Source of the DNA: Entonaema liquescens
Taxonomy: Eukaryota > Ascomycota > Sordariomycetes > Xylariales > Xylariaceae
Length of the DNA: 64,000 bases
NCBI GenBank assembly: GCA_902805475.1
Contig: CADCSX010000009.1
Location: forward strand, 1,922,001 to 1,986,000
Reading direction: 5' to 3'
Shown: piece after piece, positions 11,701-23,917 of the stretch
How positions within the stretch are numbered: the first letter of the stretch is position 1
How the letters are laid out: each line of letters opens with the position of its first letter
The notes under the pieces: generated by a model
What the model saw: only the letters and a program-made list of their open reading frames with translations
What the model was told of the DNA's origin: nothing
Database searches by the model: none
Translations under genes and position numbers: made by a program

Positions 11701-13759
11701 CTTCGAGCCAAAGGCAACAGTACATCCTGTCCAACCTGAAGTTCTCCCTCAAACTACACTCGCTACAACAGCTCCATTAGACGCAGTAGATAATGAGTCT
11801 ACAGACGACTCCGCAAGTATATACAGTGATGCATATGAAGATCCCTGGAATGCTGAGGGAGATGGTTTTATGTCTTTAAACGCTGTTGTCGAGAAGCCTA
11901 TTGACAAAATTGCCCCATCCCAACTACCGTCGGAGTTACCTGGTGATGCTCCACAACAGTTTGGTGGAAACTATCAACCCCAAACCGATAAGCAGGCTGA
12001 GGCCGTTTCCATATTGAAAACGGTGCGACCTCAAGACGACTGGGAGCAGGCAAAAGCATTTTGGCGTAGTCTAACGGTTGAGAAGAGACTTCAGCTTGAG
12101 CGCGAAGCGATGGAAGAGGCAGGGGCTCAGGGAGACGAGGACGAGGACGAGATTGAACGTCCTGTCCGAAGGAACAGTGCCAAGAAGACAACCACTCGAC
12201 AACGGACAGCAACTGAAGCGCGACCTCGAACATCAACACAGCAGCCTGAACCTACAAACTCGGCAAAAATGTCTGCAGAAAAGTCCAAGTCCAAAGTTAC
12301 CCAGGAGCACTCTCATCAGCCAACGCCATCCTCTCGGATGCGCATGTCTTTACGGGAGGAAAAACCCGGCCAGGCCGCAGACGGCATGCGAAAGACAATG
12401 AGATCTAATGTTGGTGGGCGAGTAAATCAGCCATCCCGCCAGGTCATCCAGAACGAGAAATCTACGTCCGCCTCTTCAAAGCCAAATCAGCAACAAGTGC
12501 AACAAATTACTCAGGAATCGCCTAGTAAACGAGCAAGCAGCTCCCTTCCCAATAACAAGCCCCCTTTGCAACGTCAGGGATCCGACGCCAGCGACAGCAG
12601 TTTCAAGCGTAGCCGCGCTGCCCGTAACAGCGGGTATAGTCTCCGCAGTTCCATGCGTCCATCATCTGCCAATCCAGCTCAAGACGTAACCAGGAGCTCT
12701 GGGCGGTTCAGTCTACGGTCTCTTTCTCCAGCCGGCTCTTCATTCCGACAAAACCCAGCTACTAATGCCATAGGTGGAGTACCGGCCCCTATGATGCGAC
12801 GCACCCTACGATCTAGTAGTGTATCAAGTCAAGAAAGAATACTGCCATCTATTCATTTCCCTTCTTTTGGTCGGCCGAAAAAATTCCACAGCAAAACCTC
12901 CAAGAGATCTAGCCGCTTTGGCGACTCGAGTGACGACGACGAAGGTGGGATTGCTGGTTTCCGCAGTCGCTTTGATGATTCAAGCGACGAAGAAAGCGTT
13001 CGTCCCAGTTCTTCAGCACAGACAGGTCCCCTATCAAGAGGTACTCTCCGTGGATCTGCTACCGGCGCAGCTAGCTTTAGGAAATCCACGCCTGTACCGG
13101 AAGTAGACGAGGATTCGCCGGTGCTACCCGACAGCGATGAAGATATGCCCAGTCCTATGCAGAGCCCACGAAGCAAGGCTCCCATCGGCAGCAGAGGGCT
13201 AACGCGTTCAAATTCTGAAGCCCTAGGGACTGCTACATTGACACGGTCACGATCTGGTCGCGGAGGATTTGACACTTCTATATCGACCCCTACTACACCA
13301 AATAGAGAAAGACGAACCTCTTTAATGGGGATATTAAGACGTAATAAACGAGCCGATCCAGCAGGCAAAATCCAACGATCCGGGCTTGTGGACAGTGCAG
13401 CTAGGCGTGATACCAGGCTGGAACGCAGTAGTGAGCAATTGAGAGACCTCCGAAGCGAAAACTCTTCTAGCCTAAGGCTCCAGAAGCGGTCTTCTGTAAA
13501 AAGAAATGACAGTTGGCCCTTGGGTGAGCCATCCGGGAACGAAGGTATAAAACGGTCCAATTCGGCCGGCAATCTACTCGGCGGAAGCGGTACGGATGGA
13601 GCCGCTCAGAGGTCCGAGCTCAATGGTAGACGAAGTACGAGCCTGGGACTCCCCACAGCATACGAGAACGAACGAGATGACGTGACTGTTGACGGAATAG
13701 GACACAAGAAGAAAAAGAAATTCGGGGCACTGCGCCGAATGTTCGGTCTAAACGATTAG
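8726..13759 (+). CDS. Large Ser/Pro/Arg-rich intrinsically disordered protein (1578 aa)
   Basis: Exon 1 is only 39 nt (8726-8764, MFGSSRRHRPPNP). A 297-nt intron (GTAAGT donor, CTACAG acceptor) joins in phase 0 to a single exon of 4698 nt (9062-13759). I recognise no catalytic domain. The protein begins with an Ala-rich segment (SSAAAAAALRARP), has repeated Ser-Pro patches, several acidic clusters (for example SDSDDDDDLL), and one compact-looking stretch around residues 990-1030 (DDWEQAKAFWRSLTVEKRLQ). It ends with a basic amphipathic tail, KKKKKFGALRRMFGLND. The order suggests a scaffold or phosphorylation-regulated protein, possibly membrane- or cortex-associated through the tail; that is inference. 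The reading frame is intact across 4.7 kb. Confidence 0.85.
10239..10275 (+). repeat. 9-bp tandem repeat coding for Ser-Pro-Ser
   Basis: The unit CCAAGCTCT is repeated about four times in frame, giving Ser-Pro-Ser repeats in the disordered protein. Confidence 0.75.
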
Positions 13760-16676
13760 AAAGCGTTTACTGCCGAGAAGAAGCAGCGTAGAGTTTTAGT
13801 GAAAGGAGGGCGTCGGGCCGCGTCGTTACGGTGCGCTGGTTACCATCACAATTCGCAACTTTTTATTTGTTCACCAAGACCGTGGGAGTTTCGGAAAGGG
13901 ATAAAGGGCTCGGGAACACATCGAAATGGCATAAATAATTTCTAAGTTGATACCCGTTACACGTGCGATTGGCATAAGCTTGCAGGTAGACTTGGCCAGC
14001 CCACGATACTAATAGGGCGAATGATTTTATCTCTTTTGTATAAGATAGGGGGAGTACACGCATATGCAGAGTATCGTCGGAAATCACGCGTTTCTAGCGG
14101 GGTCGATACTCTTCGCGGGATTTATTATTTTTTTTATCATTTCCAAATGTCTAGTGTGTGATACTGGCACCCACTGGAGCTACTTGCAGAAATGCGTAGT
14201 CGGCTAGAAAACTCGAAACGCGCAATGAAAACAAGAGGGGAGTGGAATCAATTTATGTCTTATCAGATAATGTAATACAAGACTCGCTTAGCATACATGG
14301 TTAGTTCTTGGAGGAAAGAGGAGAAAATAAACGTAATGATTTATTTGACGCAATCTACTTGGGAATTTACTGGGGAAGTTTGGAAGCTATCGTGAGACCA
14401 AGTTTACCGGTGCCTTAGTCTCGTGTGATTTAGAAAGAAAAAAAAAAGCCACCTGGGAGACCGGGGTAGGATATAACCCCCGCGCTAGATTTTGTATTCA
14501 AGGGTGGTACATGATGTACTAACAATAAAAGAAAAGGTCTTTTACTAGGTGTAGAACATGGGGAGCGATATTTTATGACCATCGTGACCTCGGAACATCG
14601 GAGGAGGAGGAGTGCGGCTCTACTATGAACCGAAAATAACCCCTGGAACCTTTGGAATGGGCTGAGTAATAAAAGTCGGGTTAGGGTGACATTACTCAAC
14701 AAAGAATAAATTCAAAATGACACGCGATGAGTGAATCAGTAAGACCAAAGAAAAATGGTGTTATCATTGTGCATTTTCTTGGATGCGCCGTTACAAGTTA
14801 GGAGAGGGTTTAGAAAACTAAACTCGAACGGACACGGGATCTACAATGGACAAGGGCATAAAATAGGAAAAAAAAAAAAAAAGCCTGTTGCGGTGACAAT
14901 GACAAGACACGGAGACTCCCACAATCATAAGGTAGTAAGGATAAAATACATACATATAGCTAGCGAAAATGTTGGCGACAGCAAATCCCACGAACATGGA
15001 CATGGCTCCGGCTTCCGATGGGGTGGATGGGATTATGGGATGTCGTACAATAAGAAAAGCGGCTGCATTTTCGATAAATTACCCACCGGAAGTCGGTACT
15101 CAAAGTATCCCCTTTTTTTTCTTGATGCTACGCTACGTGTACGGCGTGGGCGGGTAATCCTGTTGGCTACCCATTCCCGGGGGGCGTTCTCCCACTGATG
15201 TGGGTTGCAATTTAGTTGCAATTTAGGTGCCTTTAGTTTAGTTACACCTTTTCGAAGCTTGCCTTTGCCTTAGCTTTGCTCGCTTGGCTTTCGAGTCTTG
15301 GGTATTCTGGGTATTTGCGGGGCCGCACTTCTGCGGTATCCCTGGTAAGACATAGGTAATAATTGTAGACATATGTACCTAAGCTTTGAGAACTCGGGAC
15401 ACAGAATGATCTGGGCAAAGACCACATGTTGCATTGCATTGACTGTTAAGCTGTTTTCCCGATTGTTTGGAAGTTCTTTTTTTTTTTTTTTTTTGTTGCT
15501 TCGGTGTACGATGTATACCTACATCTATAGCATGTAGATATACATACGTACATTATGTACACGTACATGTACATGTGCCATTTTACGTACATACCGTACA
15601 CATGATGCGGGATGTACGTAGCCTTCTGCATAATACGAATGGGCAGACAACCTTTCAGCAGCTCATATCACCAGATAGAGCTATGAAGGAACGAGGACGG
15701 ACTTGGTCTAGCCAGTCTAGCCAGACTAACTCGTCAGTCTTGACAAGTCTAGAATGGGCCTTACAGAGGCTAGTCTCCACATCAAGCACCTAAAAAGTCA
15801 CCTAAGCTTAATCGTACTACCCCTCCAACCCTCCATTAGGGGGAACCGAATGGGGGGAAAAGAGAGGGGTGTTAGGGGGGAGGAAGCTTGGACCTATATA
15901 CACGTACATGCACGTACATACATACCTAGCTGCTACATAGTACCTAGGTATGTACGCTGTAAGATAGGTACCACATGTGCTAAGAGCCAGTGGGGTATAG
16001 ATCGTCAAAGGCTGGAGAAGGCGAAGAAGACCCAAGAGAAAAAAAAATAATTGTTAGTGAGCGTCCAAGGAAGATCGTGAGTTTTTCGGTCCCCTGACCT
16101 CCTGGGCGGTGGTTTAGTTTTTCCCACTCTCGTGTGTTCCCAGGCCCTTTGCCAATAATTTTCCTGTCGGTGTGAACTTTTCCTTCCTTTTATCTCTCAC
16201 ATCCTCCTCTTAAAAACCCAAGGCGATTCCCCAATTGCAAGTGAATTGCTTCCAAAACATTGATTCTCTTTTACACCCAAAAGCGGTATAGAGCTCCATT
16301 TTGACGGTAGAAACGCGCATACGTCATTTACTCATACGAATCTAATCCATTGATTCAACCCGTGCAAACTGAAGCTCAGTTTCACTTCTCCAGCAACTCA
16401 ATTCTCATCCAACGCTGACAACCTTCAACACATAAACAAACTTCTCATATTTCTCTCTTACTATCGCTCTCACTCTCATTCTCATTCTTACTCTTTCCCT
16501 CCCCTACTTCGTATCCATACATCCTAGTCTCATATCGACAAACATTTTTTTTTTTTTTTTTGTGTCGATCCGATAAATATTTCTTTTATCGCCCACCTAA
16601 ACACGTAGAGTTCAAAACTCATACCTCAAACACCACATACCATATACCATATACCACATACCATATACCACGCACA
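13760..16676. other. Intergenic region with short repeats
   Basis: About 2.9 kb without a convincing gene. Visible features are homopolymer tracts (A12 near 14870, T18 near 15478, T18 near 16544), ACGTACAT-like dyads at 15545-15605, a TACCTAGGTA palindrome at 15941, and a CATATACCA repeat at 16633-16670 just before the dehydrogenase start. Pyrimidine-rich sequence at 16440-16510 resembles a fungal core promoter or leader. Confidence 0.5.
16633..16670 (+). repeat. CATATACCA / CACATACC short tandem repeat in the 5' leader
   Basis: Interleaved copies of ACCATATACC and ACCACATACC lie directly upstream of the start codon at 16677. Confidence 0.6.
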
Positions 16677-18113
16677 ATGTTGTCACGAAACCTGCTCCGC
16701 GCGTCGGCACGAGCTGTCGGTGCTTCTGCCAGAACTGCTGCTCCCCGAGCAACTCTCCCTGCTGGCGCAGCATACATCCACAATAACAACAATCCTCTCA
16801 ACAACGCAGACAACAAGGACAAGAAGATTCCGACACCTCCTCCCGGTGCATTCGCTCGTACAGATGATAGCATCACTGTCGAATACCCAGAGGAAGATGC
16901 TCTCCCCTCTTCTACCCCCGTCCAAGGTCGCGGTGGTCACCACATGAAGCGAACCCTCGCCTCCTTCTCCCTCGAAGGTAAGGTCGGTGTAGTTACTGGT
17001 GGCGCTCGAGGCCTCGGTCTTGTTATGGGTCAAGGCATAGTTATCAGCGGTGGTAACCTAGCAATTGTCGACATGAACAGTGAGTTGTCACTTTTTTACC
17101 CTCCTTTCCCACCCCAATTCGCGTCTTTGCTTTCGTCCGGCTTTGCTTTGCTTTTCTGGCATCCCTGACTCGCGTTTCTGCGCTCCACTTCACTCGTCGA
17201 TTCCCACATACCTTTGCAGATCTGCGGTGAGCTGTAACAGACCGAAACGAATGCTGACAATTCATCCAACAACACAGAAGAGGAAGCCGAACGCCAAGCC
17301 ATCGAGCTGGTTGACGTGTTCCGTAAGGAGAACCCCGGTGCCACAAGGGTCCCCAAGGTCACCGCTCATTACGCCGATGTGTCGGACGCAGACTCGGTCC
17401 AGAGCTGCATTAATGAGGTCATCAAGGAGCACGGAAAGATCGACCACCTCGTCACCAGCGCCGGGTTCACCGAAAACTACAATGCTATCGATTACCCCAT
17501 CGACCGCATCCGCAAGCTGTGGAGTGTCAACGTAGACGGTACATACCTCTTCGCTATTACCGTTGCCAAGCACCTGATGGAGCGCAAGAGCCCCGGAAGC
17601 ATGGTTTTCATCGGTAGCATGTCCGGTGCCATCGTGAACGTGCCGCAGCCCCAAGCGTAAGTTTGCTCCGCAATCCAGGCGTTGAATTGATTCGATAGTC
17701 GAGACTAACGAAGTTCCATTTTTCAGTCCCTACAACAGCGCCAAGGCCGCCGTCCGGCATCTAGCTGCTTCTCTCGCCGTCGAGTGGGCTCATGCCGGCA
17801 TCCGCGTCAACTGCATTTCCCCGGTTACATGCTGACTGCTCTGTAAGTAAACACCGTCCATGATTCAAATCCGCGTATCATAGAACCCAGAAAAATCGCG
17901 CATATGAGTGGCTAACATGAACCCGCAAATAGCACCGAGAAGATCCTCGACGATAAGCCAGACCTCAAGAAGCAGTGGACCTCGCTTATCCCACAGGGTA
18001 AGATGGGTCAACCCGTCGATCTTATGGGTCCCGTCACATTCTTGCTGTCGGATGCCAGCGCATACGTGACCGGCGCCGACGTCCGCGTCGACGGTGGTTA
18101 CACTCTCACTTAA
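16677..18113 (+). CDS. Mitochondrial-leader short-chain dehydrogenase (arabinitol/mannitol/sorbose reductase type)
   Basis: An NAD(P)-dependent classical SDR of the polyol dehydrogenase group. The N-terminus (MLSRNLLRASARAVGASAR) is Arg/Ala/Ser-rich without acids, as in mitochondrial targeting peptides. The Rossmann motif TGGARGLG follows at about residues 104-111, then the DMN after strand 2, SAGF in the NNAG position, the serine segment GSMSGAIVN, and YNSAK with catalytic Tyr and Lys. The C-terminus is VTGADVRVDGGYTLT. Exons are 16677-17079, 17278-17656, 17727-17842 and 17933-18113; all junction phases agree. The expected VNCISPGYMLTAL is broken: the C4 run at 17819-17822 puts a TGA a few codons later, and one added C restores the family motif. 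Substrate within the polyol group is not decided by the sequence. Confidence 0.85.
17819..17822 (+). other. Apparent -1 frameshift at a C4 run in the dehydrogenase
   Basis: As written the frame reads NCISPVTC-stop. One extra C gives the family sequence with PGYM after the catalytic helix, and it rejoins the next exon in phase. Confidence 0.7.
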
Positions 18114-20110
18114 GAGGTGAACCCAAACCAATCCCAAATTTTCATCTTCCAGCAGTTATTTTTAGAAGGAAACATATTGGGGGTAAAAGGATATAGACAA
18201 GTGAATTCTGTTCAGGGAGTTGGGCGGGGATTTTGTTCTTCCATAATAGAGGCAACCCTTTTCAATCCCACGAAGATAACAACCGGATCGAGGAGGGTAT
18301 AACTCGTCCCACAGAAGAAGCCATATTTGGTCCGTCCTCGCAGGATATGAATGATGATGATGAGTATTTGTGTCAATCAGATAAAGGTAGAAGAAGATGG
18401 CACGGAATCGCACAACAATCAATGTGTTATGTTTGCATTTCGGCGGCTCAGGTCAATACAGAAATAAATATATTGTGTGATGATCAAATTTCTACGTTTT
18501 TGTATATGCCCGGTTCAGTGGTTGTGGTGTTTGACGTAAGAAGTGCGTAAATATTCGATCGGTCCTGGGTAATGATTATGAGAGAAAAGAAAACTAACAA
18601 ATTAAACCGAAGAGAAGAGCAATTGAAAAAGGGAGACGGAGTCGTTGTTATTGTTGTAGTTGGGCCTCTCCCTTTTCCGACCAGTGGGAAAAGTGTTCCG
18701 GCGCATTTTCGTGCGGCTCAGGTTTTTTTTTGGTTTTTTTTTGGTTTTTTTCGCTTAACGATTGCCCGAGTTTCCCTTCCTATCCCATCTTTAGGCTAGT
18801 TAACCAACTACCGTATTGTTGGTTTTATTTTATTTTAGGATACTTTTTTGTTCCCGCGCCCATTCTCGAAATGAAACATACCATTAGGTATCCGCTCCCG
18901 TACGCTTAATATATGCTATGCCGGTACTTGGATAGTTTGGATGGCACGGATAGGTAGGGTGTAAATGGGATGGTTACATACCAATTACCAATTAGGAGGA
19001 CGGTGGTGTGATGGATGGGGGGATAGGTTACGTGGGGGTGAGGAAATAGGTACATTGGGTGGGAGGTAAGGGCCCACTATCGCGGGGTGTTGTGCCGAGG
19101 GAAGCTGTTTATGGGTGTAAGATGATAATAGATATGATGCACTGCAGGACTCAGAAGTGATATTAATTAATTGACTGGTCGATGAAGTGTTCTTAGTAAG
19201 AAAGTGACTTGTCCAAACTACTTATGATTCTTAAACATATGCAGGTACCGTCCTATTAGTGGAACATAACGAAGAGTGGTATTGAGACTTGATTCGAAGT
19301 GTATTATGTACAATAGGATCGATCTAAGTGACACAACACTAGTAAGTTGACCTAATATTCATAAGTTGTCTGAGCTTCCGGTATTAATATACTGAAGTAA
19401 GGACAAGCTAGTACAATAGACCTTAATTCTTTCAATAATCATTAGTGTTTCCTGAATAGCCATGGTCATCTCAGTAAATGTGATTCTTAGAAGCATTCAG
19501 CTAAGTTGTTGATTGGTGTTTGTAGATTTAGAATGGCTGCGTCAGTACTTTAGATCAGCTGTTCATATCCGTGTTCTATACGCCGTATCTGCGTCTACCT
19601 TAGGTACTTAATTATAGCCCCCCTTAGCTAATTATGCTTGTTTAAGATCCTATCCACCCAATATGGATACCAAAGCCGAGACACAGTGACAATTCAACTC
19701 CGTGTCTTACGCCTCTTAATACTTGATCCAGTTTACAGTAAAGCTGACATGAATTTCAGTAAATAACCTTATTCACGACTAAATAACACACGCCGCCTTT
19801 GATTGGCGTTCCTTTGGTTGATTGTCATAGCCAACTTGATAAACGTAGCCTAGGTAATTACATCGAAAAGAGCCAAAATGCTCCGACTATAATAAGTGTA
19901 TACATGTAATCTAAAGAGGTTATAGACTTGCACCTACAACTGCTATCTTCTATATCACTTTTCTCAATCAAAATAGAATATGCGAACTATTTAAACCACA
20001 TAATTACTCTCATCATAAAGACATTGACCAATTTACATTGAAACACCATTCGCCTTCTCTAAGCCCACCTTTTCCCAAGATCAACGCAAAACACTATCAA
20101 CTACCTAACC
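18114..20110. other. Intergenic region
   Basis: Two kilobases with no recognised gene. Repeated T8-9 blocks separated by GG lie at 18722-18750. The region becomes AT-rich from about 19.1 kb. Confidence 0.5.
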
Positions 20111-20957
20111 CTATACCGCCGCTACTGAAGCACCAGCAGAAGAACCGGCAGCAGCATTACACTGCATGTACTCCAAATACCAGATCCTCAAGCCGCTCAT
20201 GAGCGCAACGAGCGCAAACGTGTCGCCGAGCACCCCCGTAGCACCGCTCTCTATAAACTGGAACTTACAGAACTTATTCATGCTCAAGCTGCCGTTCGGC
20301 GTCCATACTGCAACAACTTCCTTCCCGTCGCTCGTCGAACCTAGCCCCGATGTCGCCCCGCTTAGACGCACCAGCTTCCACCCGTTCCCCCACTTGTCCA
20401 GCTCCTTAACCTCGTCGCCCCGCGTGCGCCGCCACTCGAAGTTTTCTTGCCGGACGTCTTTCCCTATTCCCACATCAATGGCCAACTCGTGCCACAGGCG
20501 AGTCCATCCGTGCTTCTGCGTCATCTTGACAGTTGCTGCGGGGCCAGCCGCCGCCGGGTCGGGAAATGCCTGAATGACGGAGTGCTTGCCGCTGCTCCAC
20601 CGGCTCTCGGTGCCCGCCGTCGCGACGACCGGGTCCGACTCGTTCGGCCCCGAGCGCATCTCCAGCAGCGGTTTCGACGTCAAGCCGCTGTGCATGATCA
20701 CCGCGTACAGCGGGACGTTGGCATGCTCCCCTAGGTAGAATTTCTTCGACAGGAATTTCTTCTCGAAGTACGCGTTGAGGGTCTGCGGGAACCGATTGCT
20801 CACGCCCGAAATGGTGCCCGCGCCGGAGCTGCTGCCTCCGGAAGTCGCTATGTAGGACGGGGCGTGGCCGTCTTGCGACGGGGGTGTGCGTTGGTGTCAA
20901 TCGCACTGTACGGCGGTGGTGCCGTACCCACTTCTCCGGCTTCTTTGGGTTTCCCAT
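20111..20957 (-). CDS. Conserved fungal hypothetical protein (frame-disrupted N-terminus)
   Basis: The main open frame runs from 20803 to the stop at 20111 and contains well-formed blocks: KKFYLGEHANVPLYAVIMHS, FEWRRTRGDEVKELDKWGNG, KEVVAVWTPNGSLSMNKFCK, and a hydrophobic C-terminal segment GDTFALVALMSGLRIWYLEY. Upstream, good sequence continues only if two single-base gaps are allowed. The first is at the run 20880-20884, joining NAHP to SQDGHAPSYIATSGG. The second is at 20947-20955, joining the ATG at 20957 to PKEAGEVGTAPPPYSAID. The beta-rich look recalls tubby/LURP-one-like folds, but I cannot show homology. Function unknown. The coding exon is markedly GC-rich compared with its surroundings. 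Confidence 0.6.
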
Positions 20958-21800
20958 CTTAGCGGTTTTATTTAATTCTTTGGAAATAAGTAATGGAAAG
21001 CTTATGATAATGGAAATGAAAAGTTACAGAGTTCTTGAGAGCGAGAATGAGAATGAAAGAAAAATAGTGATCGGTGGAAGGATTATAAGCTGATCGTCTG
21101 GCTGCTTAGTTGCATATATCTTAGCGTGGACGATCATTTTGAAGGCGGAATAAGCAAACTACCCAAGTAGTATAGGACTTGCGTTCAGCTGAACCTTTAA
21201 AACATGGCGCAAGGAGTGGCTGCGTAAACTATTTTACACAGCCGTTCTATTCTTAGTCATCGTCTCGAATCCAATAAAACACGGATCATACATTCTACCT
21301 GGCAGTGGTCAACATCTATCCTTACAACGAACATAAGAATACCTTCAAGATCACTCTTAGAAGGCATTTGAAAAACCTTTCATTCATCTGCCTACCGTTT
21401 CTTTTAACAAACACCCAGTAGCTCATTTTATTAGTTTTACAAGAGTATTAAGCGTTAGGAGTATTGCGGTTCACTACTATTGTTCCTCTTTGAATTTTGA
21501 ATCTCAGTACGAGTTAAACGGATTGGAGCAGCGATCTTGATACTCAGGTCAAGGCATAAGATATTCATATCACACTATCCACGAAGAAGATGAAGGAAAT
21601 ATACTTGATGAGGCAACGATTTAGAATAGACATAACTTACTTCAAGAAGGAACGTCTTTCCAACCAAGCGAAGATATAGAACCATGGAGGTAAGCACCCG
21701 CTATTGTACAGGACTAAAACTTAAAGAGTGACTATCTGAACCCTCGATATATCCTACCATCCGATCGATTTAATCCTTCCTAGGTACCTACGTTACATAT
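20958..21800. other. Intergenic region
   Basis: AT-rich; no gene recognised. A CCTAGGTACCTA palindromic motif lies at 21779-21790. Confidence 0.5.
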
Positions 21801-22367
21801 CTAGGCACCTTGTCCCATGTAGGTAATCTTGTGGCCCCAACAAAACTGGTTGGTAGCGACGTCACGTCCGTAATTCTTCTTCCAGCGGTCAATGCCACAG
21901 GCGCCGGCCACGAAACTATGGCAGTCGGCGTCGATCTTGCCCATCGCCTCCAGCACCTCGCCCGACGAAACCGGGTTCCTCCCGCCCCAGCTGCACGCGT
22001 AGACCACCGCGTTGCCGTACTTGGCCGCGATACCCTCGTCGTGCGGGATCTCGATGAGTGTCTGGTCGGCCCACAGCTTGAAATTGTCGAGCGCTGCGCG
22101 GTACTCCACGTCGTTTAGGTGCACGTCTGCAAGGCACGAGGTCTTCGTTGGAGGCAGGTCGCGCGTGTCGAGAACGTTGTTCTCGCTCCGAGCCTGCTCG
22201 ATAGCTGTCTTGTTGAATTCCTCGAGCAGCGTGTAGCTGCCGCCCTGGCGGGCGAGCGCGCCCGTGCCGATGTTGAGAGAGTAGATCCCGTCGGGCTCGT
22301 CCTCGCGGATCCGGATCGCGTTGGTGGCGGAAGCAGCGAGGAGAGCGGTGATGGTGGCGAAACGCAT
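21801..22367 (-). CDS. Small secreted protein, 188 aa, candidate effector
   Basis: A single-exon ORF with a clear signal peptide (MRFATITALLAASATNA) and no membrane segment afterwards. The mature part has five cysteines, four of them in the last 80 residues (VVYACSWGG, DADCHSF, GACGID, QFCWGH). It probably forms two disulfides with one cysteine paired elsewhere or free. Possible dibasic processing is absent. No enzymatic motif is recognised. The gene sits at the edge of an AT-rich gene-poor tract, a usual setting for lineage-specific secreted proteins, while its own coding sequence is GC-rich. An effector role is only an inference from size, secretion and location. Confidence 0.75.
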   Translation of the reverse strand: MRFATITALLAASATNAIRIREDEPDGIYSLNIGTGALARQGGSYTLLEEFNKTAIEQARSENNVLDTRDLPPTKTSCLADVHLNDVEYRAALDNFKLWADQTLIEIPHDEGIAAKYGNAVVYACSWGGRNPVSSGEVLEAMGKIDADCHSFVAGACGIDRWKKNYGRDVATNQFCWGHKITYMGQGA

Positions 22368-23917
22368 CTTGTAGGTTATTTGTTGATATGAAGAAGTGTT
22401 TAGACAAGTATATGAGTTTAATATAGAGAAAATAGGGCTTGGGGCTTAGAACAGCTGTAGATGGTCTACTGGTTGTGTTCTGATGGGGCCGAGCTGAAGT
22501 GGAATCGTCGTCGGTGAGAACATGACCTCTTTATACCCTTCTCGCCGCTCCAGCTCACGAGAAATGACTTCTAATTTTGTCATTTTGAACAGTTGGTTCC
22601 ATTGTATTAGTGAGAATATCCCCAGGCGTCATAGGTCATGAGCTGGGGCTCACTTTCACTGTTGTCGCTCAGTGGTTGTGAAGGAGTGTAATCAAGTCCA
22701 ATATGCATAGACGTAGTCATCATAATTCCTCTCAGCTGTGAGATTATGAAGATTGATAGTACTTCGGATTTATTTCGCTAGTTACAAACTACATGGTCCC
22801 TGTGGCTCAATATCATGCGTGTGGAATAATTACGGCACGGCTGGGCGGAATCGCAGGTGACGAGGCCGAATAGCTCTTAAAATCGTGGATCTTCTTATTC
22901 GGTGTATTTACTACCAACACCAGGTTGATCAAAGGTTTATAATTACCTCTGCTTACAACTCCAAAGCCCGAATCCCGTAGTTTTCCGAAGGCGTAAAGCT
23001 AATTCCGAGGGTTGGAGAGAGACATATTTCATGGGTTTTTGCGATATCCCATTCTTACCCCGTTCTATAATTGGGAAATTTTAATTCAGAGATAATATGA
23101 GCCTCCGCCTAGTCTGAAATAGATACGACTATATTATCTAAAATATACAAATAATGTGACTTCGCCTCTCAAATAGCTGTTTATGTCGGCGCATTAAAGC
23201 AACTCATAATTATTATAGTACTTAGTTTAGTAATAGCTAACTAGGACAAAGCTCACAACTTCGGATATTATATTACCTACAAACGCCTACATGCCACATT
23301 ATTGGTACTTGACGATTCAATTTCAACGCCGAAGGAAGGGGACTGTATTTATTGTGATGTCATGGGCATCACACTTTCGACCTTTGCAGTTAGTAAAGGT
23401 AGTTGTTGGTTGATACTTACGGAGGGCTCGGGATCCGCCAAGTTCCTTAAGGCTGCGCAGAAGCCGTTTGTAGAATTCCAAGTGAAAACCAACAAATATC
23501 TTTCTGACTAATAGGGTTTAAAGGAGTCCTTACAGCCTTTAAGGAGCGTATCTCGAAGTTACAGACTGACCTGTCGATCTGATTAATACGACCCATGGTC
23601 CCCCTGGTCCGGTTGGTAAGAGCCGCGCCCAGCCCCTATTGCTTCGGACGGGAACTAAGAATATTTAATGGGGTTTCTGTCTCCTGACATGTAAGACCGA
23701 GGATCTACTGTATCATAACTACGGCTAAAATTAGACAATCCAACTGAGTAGCTTATATATACCGAGTTTCACGCGAAGCCCTAGACTGTTGGTAAGCGTG
23801 CTGAAGAAATATGATGTCATTTTTACAGCGCAAATATCTTCAAAACAGCTTGATGCGGACGAGATACTGTCAGCTTGAGATATAATATGATCACCTTGTG
23901 TATTTTAGTTCTATTAG
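22368..23917. other. AT-rich gene-poor tract
   Basis: No intact gene. The first 300 bases probably carry the promoter of the secreted protein gene. A 69-codon plus-strand frame (23302-23511) has a balanced composition but no recognisable match. Confidence 0.45.

Noticed and set aside
20803..20803. Start of the hypothetical gene at codon 20803
   Set aside because: The codon there is GTG, and clear coding sequence continues upstream once single-base gaps are allowed, so the ATG at 20957 is preferred.
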